Source: CAVXGU01 sp963761615
GTDB lineage: Bacteria; Acidobacteriota; Vicinamibacteria; Vicinamibacterales; CAVVIG01
DNA length: 64,000 nucleotides
NCBI GenBank assembly: GCA_963761615.1
Contig: CAVXGU010000003.1
Location: forward strand, 1,798,001-1,862,000
Reading direction: 5' to 3'
Below are positions 26,023 to 35,143 of this stretch, one piece after another. How positions within the stretch are numbered: the first letter of the stretch is position 1; each line of letters starts with the position of its first letter. The translations under genes and the position numbers were made by a program. The notes beneath the pieces are model-generated. The model was given only the letters and a program-made list of their open reading frames with translations. It was not told the origin of the DNA and made no database searches.

Positions 26023-27426
26023 CTATCGGCCCTTCTCGTGCGATCGGGCCGGAGTGGCGGCGACGCGCGCCAGGACGAACGTGACGTCGTCCTCGAAGCT
26101 GGACCGTCCGCGCCAGGCCATGAGCTCGCCGAGCGCCGCGTCGCTCAGACGGGCCGGGTCCCGGCCGTCTGCGGCGGCGAGCCAGCGCGTGACGCGCTCG
26201 CCGTCGAAGAACCGGCCCTCCGGGCTGCAGGCTTCCGTCACGCCGTCCGTGTACAGGAAGACGAGGTCTCCGTCGTGGAGGGCGATCTCGCTGTTCGTGT
26301 ACGTCGCATCGGGGAGGAATCCCATCACAAGGCCCCGAGCGTCGACCGCCTCGACGGTGCCACCCGCGTGGCCGATGAGGAGCGGCGGATGGCCGGCGTT
26401 GGCGACGGTGATCGACCCGCGGTCGCGATCCATGACCGCGTAGACCGCCGTGACGAACCCCGACTTCAGCTGGCGGGACAGCACCCGGTTCATGGCCGTC
26501 AACACGCGCGCGGGATCGCGCGCGTGGTCGGCCTGCGTGGAAAAAGCCAGCTTGACCATCGACGCCACGAGCGCGGCCGGCACGCCGTGGCCGGAGACGT
26601 CGGCCACCAGGACTCCGATCGTCGACGGGCCGAGGACGACGAAGTCGTAGAGGTCACCGGCGACGGCCGTCATCGGCAGGTAGCGCACCGCGAGATCGAC
26701 GCCCTGGACCCGGGGCGGCTCGCGCGGCAGCAGGGACCGCTGGATCTCCCTCGCGGTCTCGAGCTCGCGCTGCACCGCGAGCAGTTCGGCCTCCCCGTGG
26801 AACACGCTCTCGAGCACGCCGTACCCGAGCGCGGCCACGAAGGCCAGGACGCCGACCGGTTCCAGGTCGACCGACGGCATGAGCGGACGCCCGAGGTTGT
26901 GATTGAGAACGAGCAACAGGAGGATGATGCCGCCGCCCGCGATGACGGGCGTGGCGAACGTGCGGCTCAGGCGTCGGCGATACATCCAGAGATTGACGAC
27001 GGCGATGGCGAGACCGACGAGCACGATCGAGGTGTTCGGAGGCATGGCGGCGCCTGGACGGCCCGTGACGGTGTCGACGGCGATCGCAGCCACCGCGTAG
27101 ACGGCCTGGAACTGCCAGAATCGCCTGATCGACTGCTTCCAGCCCGCGCCGATCAACGATTCGACGAAGAGTCCGCAGGGCACGTTGATCCCGTACGTCA
27201 GGAAGGCGACGGCGTAGTTCCAGGTTCGCCTCGATCCCCCGAGCGCGGCATCCGCCAGCGGCTGCTGCGCCAGGAGCCGGGCGCCGTACATCACACAGAA
27301 CACGCCGAAGATGATGAGGAGCCGCGCCGAAGCGTCGCGCCGGAGGGCGCGGGCGCCGATCGAGGCGAGCCCCAGCGCCAGGAGCATACAGGCGATGGCG
27401 ATGGCGAGGAGCTCGCTCAGCGGCAT
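26023..27426 (-). CDS. Membrane-anchored PP2C-type (SpoIIE/RsbU-like) phosphatase
   Basis: 467 residues. The N-terminal half has about seven membrane helices. A linker helix (QRELETAREIQRSLLPREPP) leads to a SpoIIE phosphatase domain with metal-binding motifs VAGDLYDFV, VADVSGHGVPAALVA, LYTDGVTEA and FEDDVTFVL. It would dephosphorylate an anti-anti-sigma-type protein in a partner-switching pathway in response to a membrane signal. No partner gene lies next to it; a secreted-protein gene is divergent at 27545. Confidence 0.88.
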   Translation of the reverse strand: MPLSELLAIAIACMLLALGLASIGARALRRDASARLLIIFGVFCVMYGARLLAQQPLADAALGGSRRTWNYAVAFLTYGINVPCGLFVESLIGAGWKQSIRRFWQFQAVYAVAAIAVDTVTGRPGAAMPPNTSIVLVGLAIAVVNLWMYRRRLSRTFATPVIAGGGIILLLLVLNHNLGRPLMPSVDLEPVGVLAFVAALGYGVLESVFHGEAELLAVQRELETAREIQRSLLPREPPRVQGVDLAVRYLPMTAVAGDLYDFVVLGPSTIGVLVADVSGHGVPAALVASMVKLAFSTQADHARDPARVLTAMNRVLSRQLKSGFVTAVYAVMDRDRGSITVANAGHPPLLIGHAGGTVEAVDARGLVMGFLPDATYTNSEIALHDGDLVFLYTDGVTEACSPEGRFFDGERVTRWLAAADGRDPARLSDAALGELMAWRGRSSFEDDVTFVLARVAATPARSHEKGR

Positions 27427-27544
27427 GGCTGGGACGGGAACGGCATCAGGGATTCATCTGTCCGACGCTCAGTCACCGTAGAACAATCCCGGGGGAGCGC
27501 GCAATGCCGGCGGCCGCGCGTCGGCCGGCGTATAGTTCGAAGAC

Positions 27545-28183
27545 GTGCGACAGCTCGTGATCGTCGTAGCGCTCGCCTCGGGCGGCGTGTGTCTGTCCGC
27601 GCAGGGACGCGGCCCGAAGACGCCGGCCGCCTCGGGCTCGGGTGGCACGGAGGACGCCTTCGCGGTGCTGTCGACAGAGGCCCAGAATGGCTCCCTCTTC
27701 CCCCACGGCGTGCCCGGCGGGCAGACGCTCGACGGCGCTCGCGCGGAAGTGGAACGCGAGCTGGGTCACTACCGCCTCGTCGCGCAGAGCCGGTGGCAGG
27801 CCCCGATGGGCTGGGGGGGACTGTGGGGCGCCCGGGATGCGGCCGGATACGTCTCGGTCAGCATCTGGACACCCGACGAGTACGACCAGACGAAGGATCG
27901 CGCCGTGGTGGCCTTCCAGCCGGCGCGGCAGGACTCCCTGGCGCCGGAGGAGCTGTCGGAGCTGCTGTCGGCGGCCCAGACGACGCAGTCCGAAGGCGAC
28001 CTGCTCGAGGTGAGCCTTCCGCAGCAGAAGGCCGCCTCGAAGGCCGGCTGCTCGTCGCAGACTACGCTGACGCTGCGCGTGACCAACGGCGCGCTGGTCG
28101 AGGAGAGCGTGACCGCCTACTGCGACGTGTCGGCGTCCGATGCCGGCAGCGGCGGGGGAGACAGTCCTGAGCCAGGCCAGTGA
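27545..28183 (+). CDS. Secreted hypothetical protein
   Basis: 212 residues with a short signal peptide (QLVIVVALASGGVCLSAQ). The mature part has a Gly/Ser-rich start, a central domain (ELGHYRLVAQSRWQAPMGWG, RAVVAFQPARQDSLAPEELS) and two Cys near the C-terminus. No family recognised. Divergent from the phosphatase gene across 118 bp. Confidence 0.62.
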   Translation: MRQLVIVVALASGGVCLSAQGRGPKTPAASGSGGTEDAFAVLSTEAQNGSLFPHGVPGGQTLDGARAEVERELGHYRLVAQSRWQAPMGWGGLWGARDAAGYVSVSIWTPDEYDQTKDRAVVAFQPARQDSLAPEELSELLSAAQTTQSEGDLLEVSLPQQKAASKAGCSSQTTLTLRVTNGALVEESVTAYCDVSASDAGSGGGDSPEPGQ

Positions 28184-28279
28184 CGCGCAGGCCGCCTGAC
28201 CCGGTGGCGATCGTCTGAGCGATCACGAACGGTGCCGTGAGCCCGCCTCGGCAGGTTCGCCGGGGGCGGAGCCCGTCCT

Positions 28280-29122
28280 CTACGGGGGGCTCGCTGGCGC
28301 AGGAACCAGGCCGGGGCCGTCGCCGAGGCGGGACTGGAGCTGCGCGAACGCCCGCGCGGTCTGCTGGGCGAGCGGCTCGTGCGGGCACTTGAGCTCCAGC
28401 ATGATCCAGCCGTCGAACGACACGCCCGCGAGGCCGTCTCGAATCGCGCGCCAGTCGATGACGCCGTCGCCGGGGGCGAGGTGGTCGTCGTGCTGCCCCC
28501 GGTGGTCGTTCGCGTGGACGTGCGTCAGGCGCGGTCCGGCCACCTCCAGGAATCGCCACCAGTGATGGCCCAGCGTGGTGTGGCCGGTGTCGAGGCAGAC
28601 GCCGACCGACGGTGACAGGCGCTGCAGGACGGAGCCGAACTCGTCGGGATCGCCGCCGACGAGGTGGGGAAGTGGACTCTCGACGGCGAGCACGAGCTTC
28701 ATGCGGTCGCACGCCCGGGCGACGATCGCGAGCGACTCGGCTGCGTGGGCGAGCCGCTGCTCCACGTCCTGCGGACGGCGCGGCACGTCGGTCACGTGCG
28801 CCACGACAATCGATCCCCCGAGATCCCGGATGGCGGTGGCGGCGGCGAGCACGGCGGCGATCGCCGCCTGGCGCCGGGTGGGATCGGGATCGCTCAACTC
28901 GAACGAGCCGCCGAACGGCGCGTGGATCGAGACGGCGCGAAGCGCCACATGGTCGAGACGCTCGCGAACGGCCGCGACGTCGGCCTGGCGGCCGGGATCG
29001 AAGTGGTGCCTGGGCGTTCCAATCTCCAGGCCGCGCACGGGTCCGCCCCCGAGCGCGTCGAGCACGTCCAGGATCGGTTGGTTGCCGCACCCGCCGGTCG
29101 AGACGCCGATACGTGGATTCAT
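28280..29122 (-). CDS. TIM-barrel xylose isomerase/AP endonuclease-like protein
   Basis: 280 residues from ATG 29122. It follows the AP_endonuc_2/sugar phosphate isomerase pattern: IGVSTGGCGNQPILDVLDAL, ALRAVSIHAPFGG, KLVLAVESPLPHL, VGVCLDTGHTTLGHHWWRF, HVHANDHRGQHDDHLAPGDG and GWIMLELKC. Glu, Asp and His residues of the metal site are present. It could act on a sugar or on DNA; the family does both. Its ATG overlaps the stop of the primase-like gene (TGATG), so the two are translated together. Confidence 0.82.
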   Translation of the reverse strand: MNPRIGVSTGGCGNQPILDVLDALGGGPVRGLEIGTPRHHFDPGRQADVAAVRERLDHVALRAVSIHAPFGGSFELSDPDPTRRQAAIAAVLAAATAIRDLGGSIVVAHVTDVPRRPQDVEQRLAHAAESLAIVARACDRMKLVLAVESPLPHLVGGDPDEFGSVLQRLSPSVGVCLDTGHTTLGHHWWRFLEVAGPRLTHVHANDHRGQHDDHLAPGDGVIDWRAIRDGLAGVSFDGWIMLELKCPHEPLAQQTARAFAQLQSRLGDGPGLVPAPASPP

Positions 29123-30615
29123 CACATCCCCCTCGCGAGCAGCCGGTCGCGGTCGGACCGGAGGTCGTGCGTGCAGGCTTCTCCGGGGCACAGACCTTTC
29201 TCCTGCGCAGACCGGCAGTTGAAGTCGATTCCCTGATCCAGGCCTGTCGCCACCATCCCCGCGAACACGCGCACGTCGAACTCGGCGCGCGTCTGGGCGT
29301 CCATCCGCGTCCAGCGGTTCCCCCAGCCGAAGTCCTTGGCGTAGCGCGAGTGTACGAGGCACGCGATACGCCGGGGATGCCAGCCGCGGCTCAGCAGGTA
29401 CCGCGTCACGTGCTGCACGTGCTCCGGCTTGAGCAGAAGATCGTTCGGGGCCGCGATCGCCGAGCGGACGCAAGGCACCAGCGCGTGAAGGTCGAGGTGA
29501 TCGGAGGCCTCCGGCCACGAAGATGGCGGCGGAGGGCCGGCGGCGTAGAAGTCCTGATGGAAGCGGAACAGGGCGGAGGCGCGATAGGCGTCGAGGAGGC
29601 GTCCGATGCCGTCGGCGACGATGGGAATCTCAGCCGACGCGTGCGCCGCGATGTCCGCCGCGGCCTCCGGTTCGCGGCCCGTCTGCAGGACGTCCATCAC
29701 GGACCGGGAGGCCAGGGGAACGGCGATGAGCGGAGGGCTGGTGGAGGCGGCCGGTCCCATCACGTCGGGTCGGAATCTGTGCATCTGGTACGCGCCGAAG
29801 GCCACCCGCAGGTGGCGGATGTCCAGAGGATCACCGGCATACGTGAAGTCGAGCGAGACACACTCGCGTCCCCACGGATCGGGCCCGACCACCGTCCCGT
29901 TGACGACGACAGGAAGATGGCTGTGGGGGACGGCGCTCTGGATGACGAGATGCGCGAAGTATTCGATCAGCAGGCCCAGTCCCGTGTACGCGCGAGCCAG
30001 CTTCGGGGTGACAGTGGCGCGGGCCCAGGGCGGCCGGCGCTCGCTGCAGGTGGCGATCCAGCTGGGGGTCGGCACCAGGGCCGCCAGGCTGGCGACGAGC
30101 GGGCTCGCGAGTCCCACGCGTCCCGTGAAGTGGTAGCCCCGGCCCGTCATGATCGCCATCAGCGGCAGGTCGAACGCGTCGAGCAGATCCTGCACGGCCC
30201 TGCGGGTGGGCTCCATCTTGAGAAACGCGTCGCCGGGATGCTCGAAGGCCTCGCCCGGCCGATCGACGTTCTGGTAGTCGATGTCCAGGTGCACGAGCAG
30301 GTCTCGCCGGTCCCACATCGAGCGGGAGAGATCCGCGCCGGCCCGCATCAGGCGGTCGAGATCCCCTGGCGGGAACCGTGGCGCATGATTCCAGTCGACC
30401 TGGGCGCCCGCGGTCATGCCCGCGAGAAAGACGGCGGTGACCGGTGCCCGGCCTGATGCGCCGCAGTACTCCCGGATGCGCTGGCGGACCGCCGGAGCGC
30501 GGTAGTACTCGGCAATCGTGCCGCGCGCATCCGGAAGGCCGTTCGAGGTCACGCTCCGGGTCCTGCAAGATCCTTGCTGGCCGCTTTTCGCCGACGGGCT
30601 CTCCACAACGTCCAT
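29122..30615 (-). CDS. Archaeo-eukaryotic primase (AEP)-like protein with Cys-rich C-terminus
   Basis: 497 residues if ATG 30615 is used; the start is uncertain (GTG 30552 is an alternative). AEP-type motifs appear in order: LLVHLDIDYQNVD (Asp-x-Asp, residues 111 and 113), MTGRGYHFTG (sxH-like, His162) and CVSLDFTYAG (third Asp, 256). The C-terminal third is conserved-looking (AEFDVRVFAGMVATGLDQG) and ends with Cys in FNCRSAQEKGLCPGEACT, a probable metal site. If catalytic it would make primers or fill gaps. It is coupled by a 2-base overlap to a TIM-barrel gene of the AP endonuclease/isomerase type. Confidence 0.6.
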   Translation of the reverse strand: MDVVESPSAKSGQQGSCRTRSVTSNGLPDARGTIAEYYRAPAVRQRIREYCGASGRAPVTAVFLAGMTAGAQVDWNHAPRFPPGDLDRLMRAGADLSRSMWDRRDLLVHLDIDYQNVDRPGEAFEHPGDAFLKMEPTRRAVQDLLDAFDLPLMAIMTGRGYHFTGRVGLASPLVASLAALVPTPSWIATCSERRPPWARATVTPKLARAYTGLGLLIEYFAHLVIQSAVPHSHLPVVVNGTVVGPDPWGRECVSLDFTYAGDPLDIRHLRVAFGAYQMHRFRPDVMGPAASTSPPLIAVPLASRSVMDVLQTGREPEAAADIAAHASAEIPIVADGIGRLLDAYRASALFRFHQDFYAAGPPPPSSWPEASDHLDLHALVPCVRSAIAAPNDLLLKPEHVQHVTRYLLSRGWHPRRIACLVHSRYAKDFGWGNRWTRMDAQTRAEFDVRVFAGMVATGLDQGIDFNCRSAQEKGLCPGEACTHDLRSDRDRLLARGM

Positions 30616-30854
30616 CGCGGGCGGCTGACCGTCGATCCTTATAGAGACCCGATCGCGATCCGGTCCGTCAATCGAACGCCAGCTCTGCCGGAAAGCCGGC
30701 AGCCACGCGGGCCGGCCGCGAGCGGCGGACCGAAGCCCGCGTGGCAGGTCCTTTGAATGGTTCACCGGGCGGTCACCCTTCGACGGCGATCCAAACGGCG
30801 GTCGATCGACGCAAGGTGGGCGTTGAGAGGCAATCCGACGGCAGCGGGGCGAAC

Positions 30855-32403
30855 ATGACCATTACGCTCGAGAGCGAGATTCGGCGGTTGTTCGAGGCGC
30901 CCATGGGTGCTGCCGCGGGCAATGGCGCGCGGCGACGGCCGGCGGTGTCTCCGGCGCTTCCTCGAGACGGCGATCCGCCCGCGGGCGACGACTTCGAGGA
31001 TGCGCGACAGGGCGCGACGTGGGGCCGGCCAGCGGTTGGCGAGCCCGAGGGCGAAGAGGAGGGGCGTGGCGCGGAGACGGCGCGCGTGGGAGACGTCGAG
31101 CCGATCCGTGTCTACCTGAACGAGATCGGACAGGTGCCGTTGCTGAAGCGTGACCAGGAGGCGGACATTGGCCGGCGGATCGAGACGGCGCGGCGGAACG
31201 AGCTCGGCGCCCTGGCGTCGATTCCGTTTGCGGTCGAACGCCTTGTCGAGCTGGCAGCCCGCGTCGAGCGCTCCGAGCTGCCGTTCGAGGACCTCATCGT
31301 CTTCCCGGAGGGCCGAGAGGCGGGCGTGGACGAGGCCCTGGCCGTGCTGCGGACGTTCGCGCGCATCGGGCGCCTGGCGCGCCAGGTGAAAATGCTCCGG
31401 ACGAAGGCGGGCAACCGCCGGTTCGCCGCCTCGACGCGGGCCCGCTCCGAGCGCGGCGCGCTGCGGGCGGAAACGGATCTCCAGACACTGCTCCTCGCCC
31501 AGCACATCAAGCCGGACGTCGTCGACGCCCTGGCGGGCGAGCTTCGCGTGCTGGTGGAGACGGCGCGCGTGCCGGCGGGTGAGCCGTCGGCCGAACCGCG
31601 ACGCACGCGGCTCCGCGCGTTCGAGCAGCGGGTCGGCCTCCCGCTCGGGGAGTTCGAACGGCGCTTCGCGCAGGTGCTGGAGCACGAGGAGGCCGTCCGC
31701 GCCGCGAAGCGGGAGCTGACGATCGCGAACCTGCGGCTGGTCGTGTCCATTGCGCGACGCTACGTCGGACAGGGGCTCTCGCTGGTCGACCTGATCCAGG
31801 AGGGGAATCTCGGTCTGATGAAGGGCGTCGACCGGTTCCAGGTCCCGGCGCGGCTTCAAGTTCTCGACCTATGCGACCTGGTGGATCCGCCAGGCGGTCC
31901 GGCGCGCGATTGCCGACCAGGGGCGCACGATCCGCATGCCGAGCCACGCGATCGACTCGCTGCGCGAGATCGAAAAGGCGCGGCGTGCCCTGCGCGAGGA
32001 ACTCGGACGCGAGCCGACGGTCCACGAGATCGGCGCCCGGGCGGAGCTTGCGCCGGACAAGGTGGAGTTCCTGCTGCGATCGGCTGCGGCGCCCTCGTCG
32101 CTCGACATGCCGCTCGGCGACGAGACGCCGCTCGGCGCCATCCTGCCCCTGGACGCACCGGGACCGGAGGAGCTCACGCTCGCGCGGGACCTCCGGCTGC
32201 GCGTGCATCGATACCTGGCGAGCCTGTCGCCGCGCGAGCAGGACGTGCTTCGGCTTCGCTACGGCATCGACACGGATCACGAGCACACGCTCGAGGAGAT
32301 CAGCCGTCTGCTGTCGGTCAGCCGCGAGCGCGTCCGCCAGATCGAGGTGAAGGCGCTCGGAAAGCTGAGACACCGGCGCCTCGGCGTTCGCCATGCCTCT
32401 TGA
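30855..32403 (+). CDS. RNA polymerase sigma-70 family factor, frameshifted
   Basis: ATG 30855. Region 1.2-like YLNEIGQVPLLKRDQEADIG is followed by a long spacer. Region 2 then reads LTIANLRLVVSIARRYVGQG and LSLVDLIQEGNLGLMKGVDR. At about 31841-31845 one extra base breaks the frame. The next frame continues RRGFKFSTYATWWIRQAVRR, then region 3, and region 4 HTLEEISRLLSVSRERVRQI, to the stop at 32403. With the base removed this is a normal RpoD/RpoH-type factor of about 515 residues. The break sits in region 2.3, which would inactivate it if real. The 3' end overlaps the phosphoribosyltransferase gene. Confidence 0.88.
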
Positions 32404-33058
32404 GAGCCGGGCGGAGGCCGGGCGCCTGCTGGCCGCGCGGCTGGCGGCGTACCGGGGCCGCCGGCCGCTCGTGCTCGCGATTCCCCGCGGCGCGGTGCCC
32501 ATGGGCCGGATTGTCGCGGATGCGCTGGACGGCGACCTCGATGTGGTCCTCGTGCGAAAGCTCGGGGCACCCGGCGAGCCGGAGCTCGCGATTGGGTCCG
32601 TCGACGAGACCGGGCAGGTCTACCTGGATCCCGACGCGCGCATTCTCTGGGACGCCGCCTACCTCGAGCGGGAGACGGCGGCGCAGCAGGAGGCGCTCCG
32701 GCGGCGCCGCCGGCTCTATCGGCCGGCGGGATCTCCGATCGACGCCAGGGACCGCACCACGATCGTCGTCGACGACGGAGTGGCGACCGGATCGACGATG
32801 GTCGCCGCGCTGCGCGCCGTGCGAGCGCGACATCCGAAGCGGCTGATCGCCGCCATGGGAGTCGCCTCGGCCGAGGCGCTGCGGCTCGTCCGCGCCGAAG
32901 CCGACGAGGTCGTCTGCCTGGAGGTGCCGGTGCCGCTGCTCGCGATCGGCTACCACTTCCGCGAGTTCCCGCAGGTCTCCGACGACGAAGTGGTCGCCGC
33001 GCTCCGGGCGCGGAGGCTCAGCGACGCGGACCCGCGGCGGGATGAGCCGCGACCTTGA
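32393..33058 (+). CDS. Phosphoribosyltransferase-family protein
   Basis: 221 residues. The PRPP-binding motif is TTIVVDDGVATGSTMVAAL. Upstream are LVLAIPRGAVPMGRIVADAL and DVVLVRKLGAP, which form the rest of the PRTase fold. This stand-alone type, often annotated as an erythromycin-esterase-associated or comF-like PRTase, has no settled substrate. The start overlaps the end of the sigma gene by 11 bp, and the 3' end overlaps the convergent HPF-like gene by about 40 bp. Confidence 0.85.
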   Translation: MPLESRAEAGRLLAARLAAYRGRRPLVLAIPRGAVPMGRIVADALDGDLDVVLVRKLGAPGEPELAIGSVDETGQVYLDPDARILWDAAYLERETAAQQEALRRRRRLYRPAGSPIDARDRTTIVVDDGVATGSTMVAALRAVRARHPKRLIAAMGVASAEALRLVRAEADEVVCLEVPVPLLAIGYHFREFPQVSDDEVVAALRARRLSDADPRRDEPRP

Positions 33059-33440
33059 CCGCGCCCCGCTGTCGCCGCGCGAAGTCCTGCAGCTGGCGGC
33101 GGGCCGCCTCGAACGCCTCGCGGACGGCGACCGCGGCGTGCGTGCGCCCGGGGGCGAGCTCGACGCCCTTGGTCAGCTTCTCGACGCCAATCTGCTGCAC
33201 GGCGGCGTGCAGGTTCGCGTCGTGTGTCGCGACAATCTCCTCGCCGGGAACGGTCAGATCGATGCGCACGTGAAAGCGGTTGCCCGACTCGTGGCGGCGC
33301 TGCTCGAACTCCACGAGGACGCGGCAGCCGACGATTCCCTTGTAATAGCGCTCGAGCCTGGCGATGCGCGTCAGGATGTCCGCCTCGAGCGCGTCCGAGT
33401 GAGCAATTCCCCGAAACGTGATGGCCGGTGTGGTCTGCAT
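33018..33440 (-). CDS. HPF/RaiA-like ribosome hibernation factor
   Basis: 140 residues from ATG 33440. S30AE-type fold: TFRGIAHSDALEADILTRIA, GCRVLVEFEQRRHESGNRFH and VRIDLTVPGEEIVATHDANL, then an alpha helix and a basic tail. It would bind the 30S subunit and stall ribosomes under stress. The C-terminal extension is shorter than in long HPF. Next to a sigma factor and convergent with a PRTase, it fits a stress-response cluster. Confidence 0.8.
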   Translation of the reverse strand: MQTTPAITFRGIAHSDALEADILTRIARLERYYKGIVGCRVLVEFEQRRHESGNRFHVRIDLTVPGEEIVATHDANLHAAVQQIGVEKLTKGVELAPGRTHAAVAVREAFEAARRQLQDFARRQRGAVKVAAHPAAGPRR

Positions 33441-33670
33441 GCCGGGTCGGAGTGCAAAGGGCGCACCAGCGGGCCTGACGCCCCTCGGGCAGCGGAAGGC
33501 TGAGCTGGGACGACGCCTCTGCCGGATTGCCGGCGCTGCCTGGCCGGCCTCGTCCACGTCGGGAGGACGTCGGCGGTAGCTCAGTATTTGCGGCCAAAGC
33601 GGACCCTGCCGGAGAGGCCCCCGGTGCACGTGCCGCAGGCGGGGCCGTTTTGCGATACCCTCCGTGCTTC

Positions 33671-35122
33671 ATGGACGGCTCCGGCATCGCCCCGGATTTC
33701 ACCGACAGTCCGCTCTGGAACGCCGATCTGGCACCGGCGACGCCCGACCGGCGAACGTGGTCGACGTACCACATCACCGCGCTCTGGATCGGGATGAGCG
33801 TCACGATCACGAGCTACACGCTGGCGTCCGGTCTCATCCAGCAGGGGATGACCTGGTGGCAGTCCCTGCTGACGATCCTGCTCGGCAACCTCATCGTCCT
33901 GGTGCCGATGGTCCTGAACGCCCACGCCGGCACCAAGTACGGCATCTCGTTCCCCGTGCTCTGCCGCGCGAGTTTCGGCGTGCGCGGCGCAAACGTGCCG
34001 GCGATGCTGCGGGCGCTGGTGGCGTGCGGGTGGTTCGGGATTCAGACCTGGATCGGCGGCCTGGCGCTCAATGCGCTGCTGAGCGCGGCGTGGCCCGCGT
34101 GGCGGAACGTCCCGGGCAACGCGGCGCTCTCGTTCGCGGCGTTCTGGCTGGCGCAGGTCTGGATCATCGCGGGCGGCCTCGAGGGCATCAAGAAGCTCGA
34201 GGGCTGGTCCGCGCCGGTGCTGCTCGCCGGCTCGCTGGGGCTGCTCTGGTGGGCCGTGGACGTCGGCGGGGGGCTCGGCCGCGTGCTCGACGCGTCCGTG
34301 CGGCTCCAGGCGGGCCGGACGCCGTTCTGGCGGCTGTTTCCCGCGGCGCTGACGGCCAACGTCGGCTACTGGGCGACGCTCAGCCTGAACATCCCGGATT
34401 TCACGCGCTACGCGCGAAGTCAGCAGTCGCAGATCCTGGGACAGGCCCTGGGCCTGCCGACGACGATGACCGTCTTTGCGTTCGTCGGCGTGGCCGTCAC
34501 CAGCGCGACGCTGCTGGTGTTCGGCCAGGCCATCTGGGACCCGGTCGCCTTGATCGCGCGGATCGGGAGCCCCCTCGTCATCATCCTCGGAGCGCTCATC
34601 GTCCTCGTGGCGCAGATCACCACGAACATGGCGGCCAACGTCGTGTCGCCATCGAACGACTTCTCGAATCTGGCGCCCCGGAAGATCAGCTACGTGACCG
34701 GCGGGTTGATGACGGCCGTCATCGGCGTCGTGATGATGCCGTGGAGGCTGTACGCCGACGCCGCCGCCTACATCTTCACCTGGCTGATCGGCTACTCGAG
34801 CCTGATGGGCGCCATCGCCGGCATCCTGATCGCGGACTACTGGGTGCTGCGGCGGACGGTGCTCTCGCTGGGCGACCTGTTCCGGATGGACGGGCGCTAT
34901 GCCTATCGGGGCGGGGTCAACGCCCGGGCCGTCGCGGTGCTCGCCGTCTCGATCCTGCCCGTGGTGCCGGGCTTCGCCCACGCGGCGCTCACGCCGGGGG
35001 GACAGGTGGCGAACCCGACGTTCCTCGACTCGCTCTACACCTATGCCTGGTTCGTCACCTTCGGCCTCAGCTTCGTCCTCTACCTGGCGGTGAGCCGGCG
35101 CGCTACGACCGCCGGGGACTGA
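33671..35122 (+). CDS. NCS1-family nucleobase/allantoin/hydantoin permease
   Basis: 483 residues from ATG 33671, about 12 membrane helices. NCS1 signatures: SPLWNADLAPATPDRRTWST, ISFPVLCRASFGVRGANVPA, WFGIQTWIGGLALNAL, LSLNIPDFTRYARSQ and VSPSNDFSNLAPRKISY. It imports a nucleobase or related ring compound with a cation. No catabolic genes lie next to it, so the substrate is not predictable. Confidence 0.9.
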   Translation: MDGSGIAPDFTDSPLWNADLAPATPDRRTWSTYHITALWIGMSVTITSYTLASGLIQQGMTWWQSLLTILLGNLIVLVPMVLNAHAGTKYGISFPVLCRASFGVRGANVPAMLRALVACGWFGIQTWIGGLALNALLSAAWPAWRNVPGNAALSFAAFWLAQVWIIAGGLEGIKKLEGWSAPVLLAGSLGLLWWAVDVGGGLGRVLDASVRLQAGRTPFWRLFPAALTANVGYWATLSLNIPDFTRYARSQQSQILGQALGLPTTMTVFAFVGVAVTSATLLVFGQAIWDPVALIARIGSPLVIILGALIVLVAQITTNMAANVVSPSNDFSNLAPRKISYVTGGLMTAVIGVVMMPWRLYADAAAYIFTWLIGYSSLMGAIAGILIADYWVLRRTVLSLGDLFRMDGRYAYRGGVNARAVAVLAVSILPVVPGFAHAALTPGGQVANPTFLDSLYTYAWFVTFGLSFVLYLAVSRRATTAGD

Positions 35123-35143
35123 AGCCCACCCGCCACGCGCCCG

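Noticed and set aside
31836..31850. Programmed frameshift in the sigma factor
   Set aside because: No slippery heptamer or pseudoknot is apparent, and several other genes here show similar single-base shifts.
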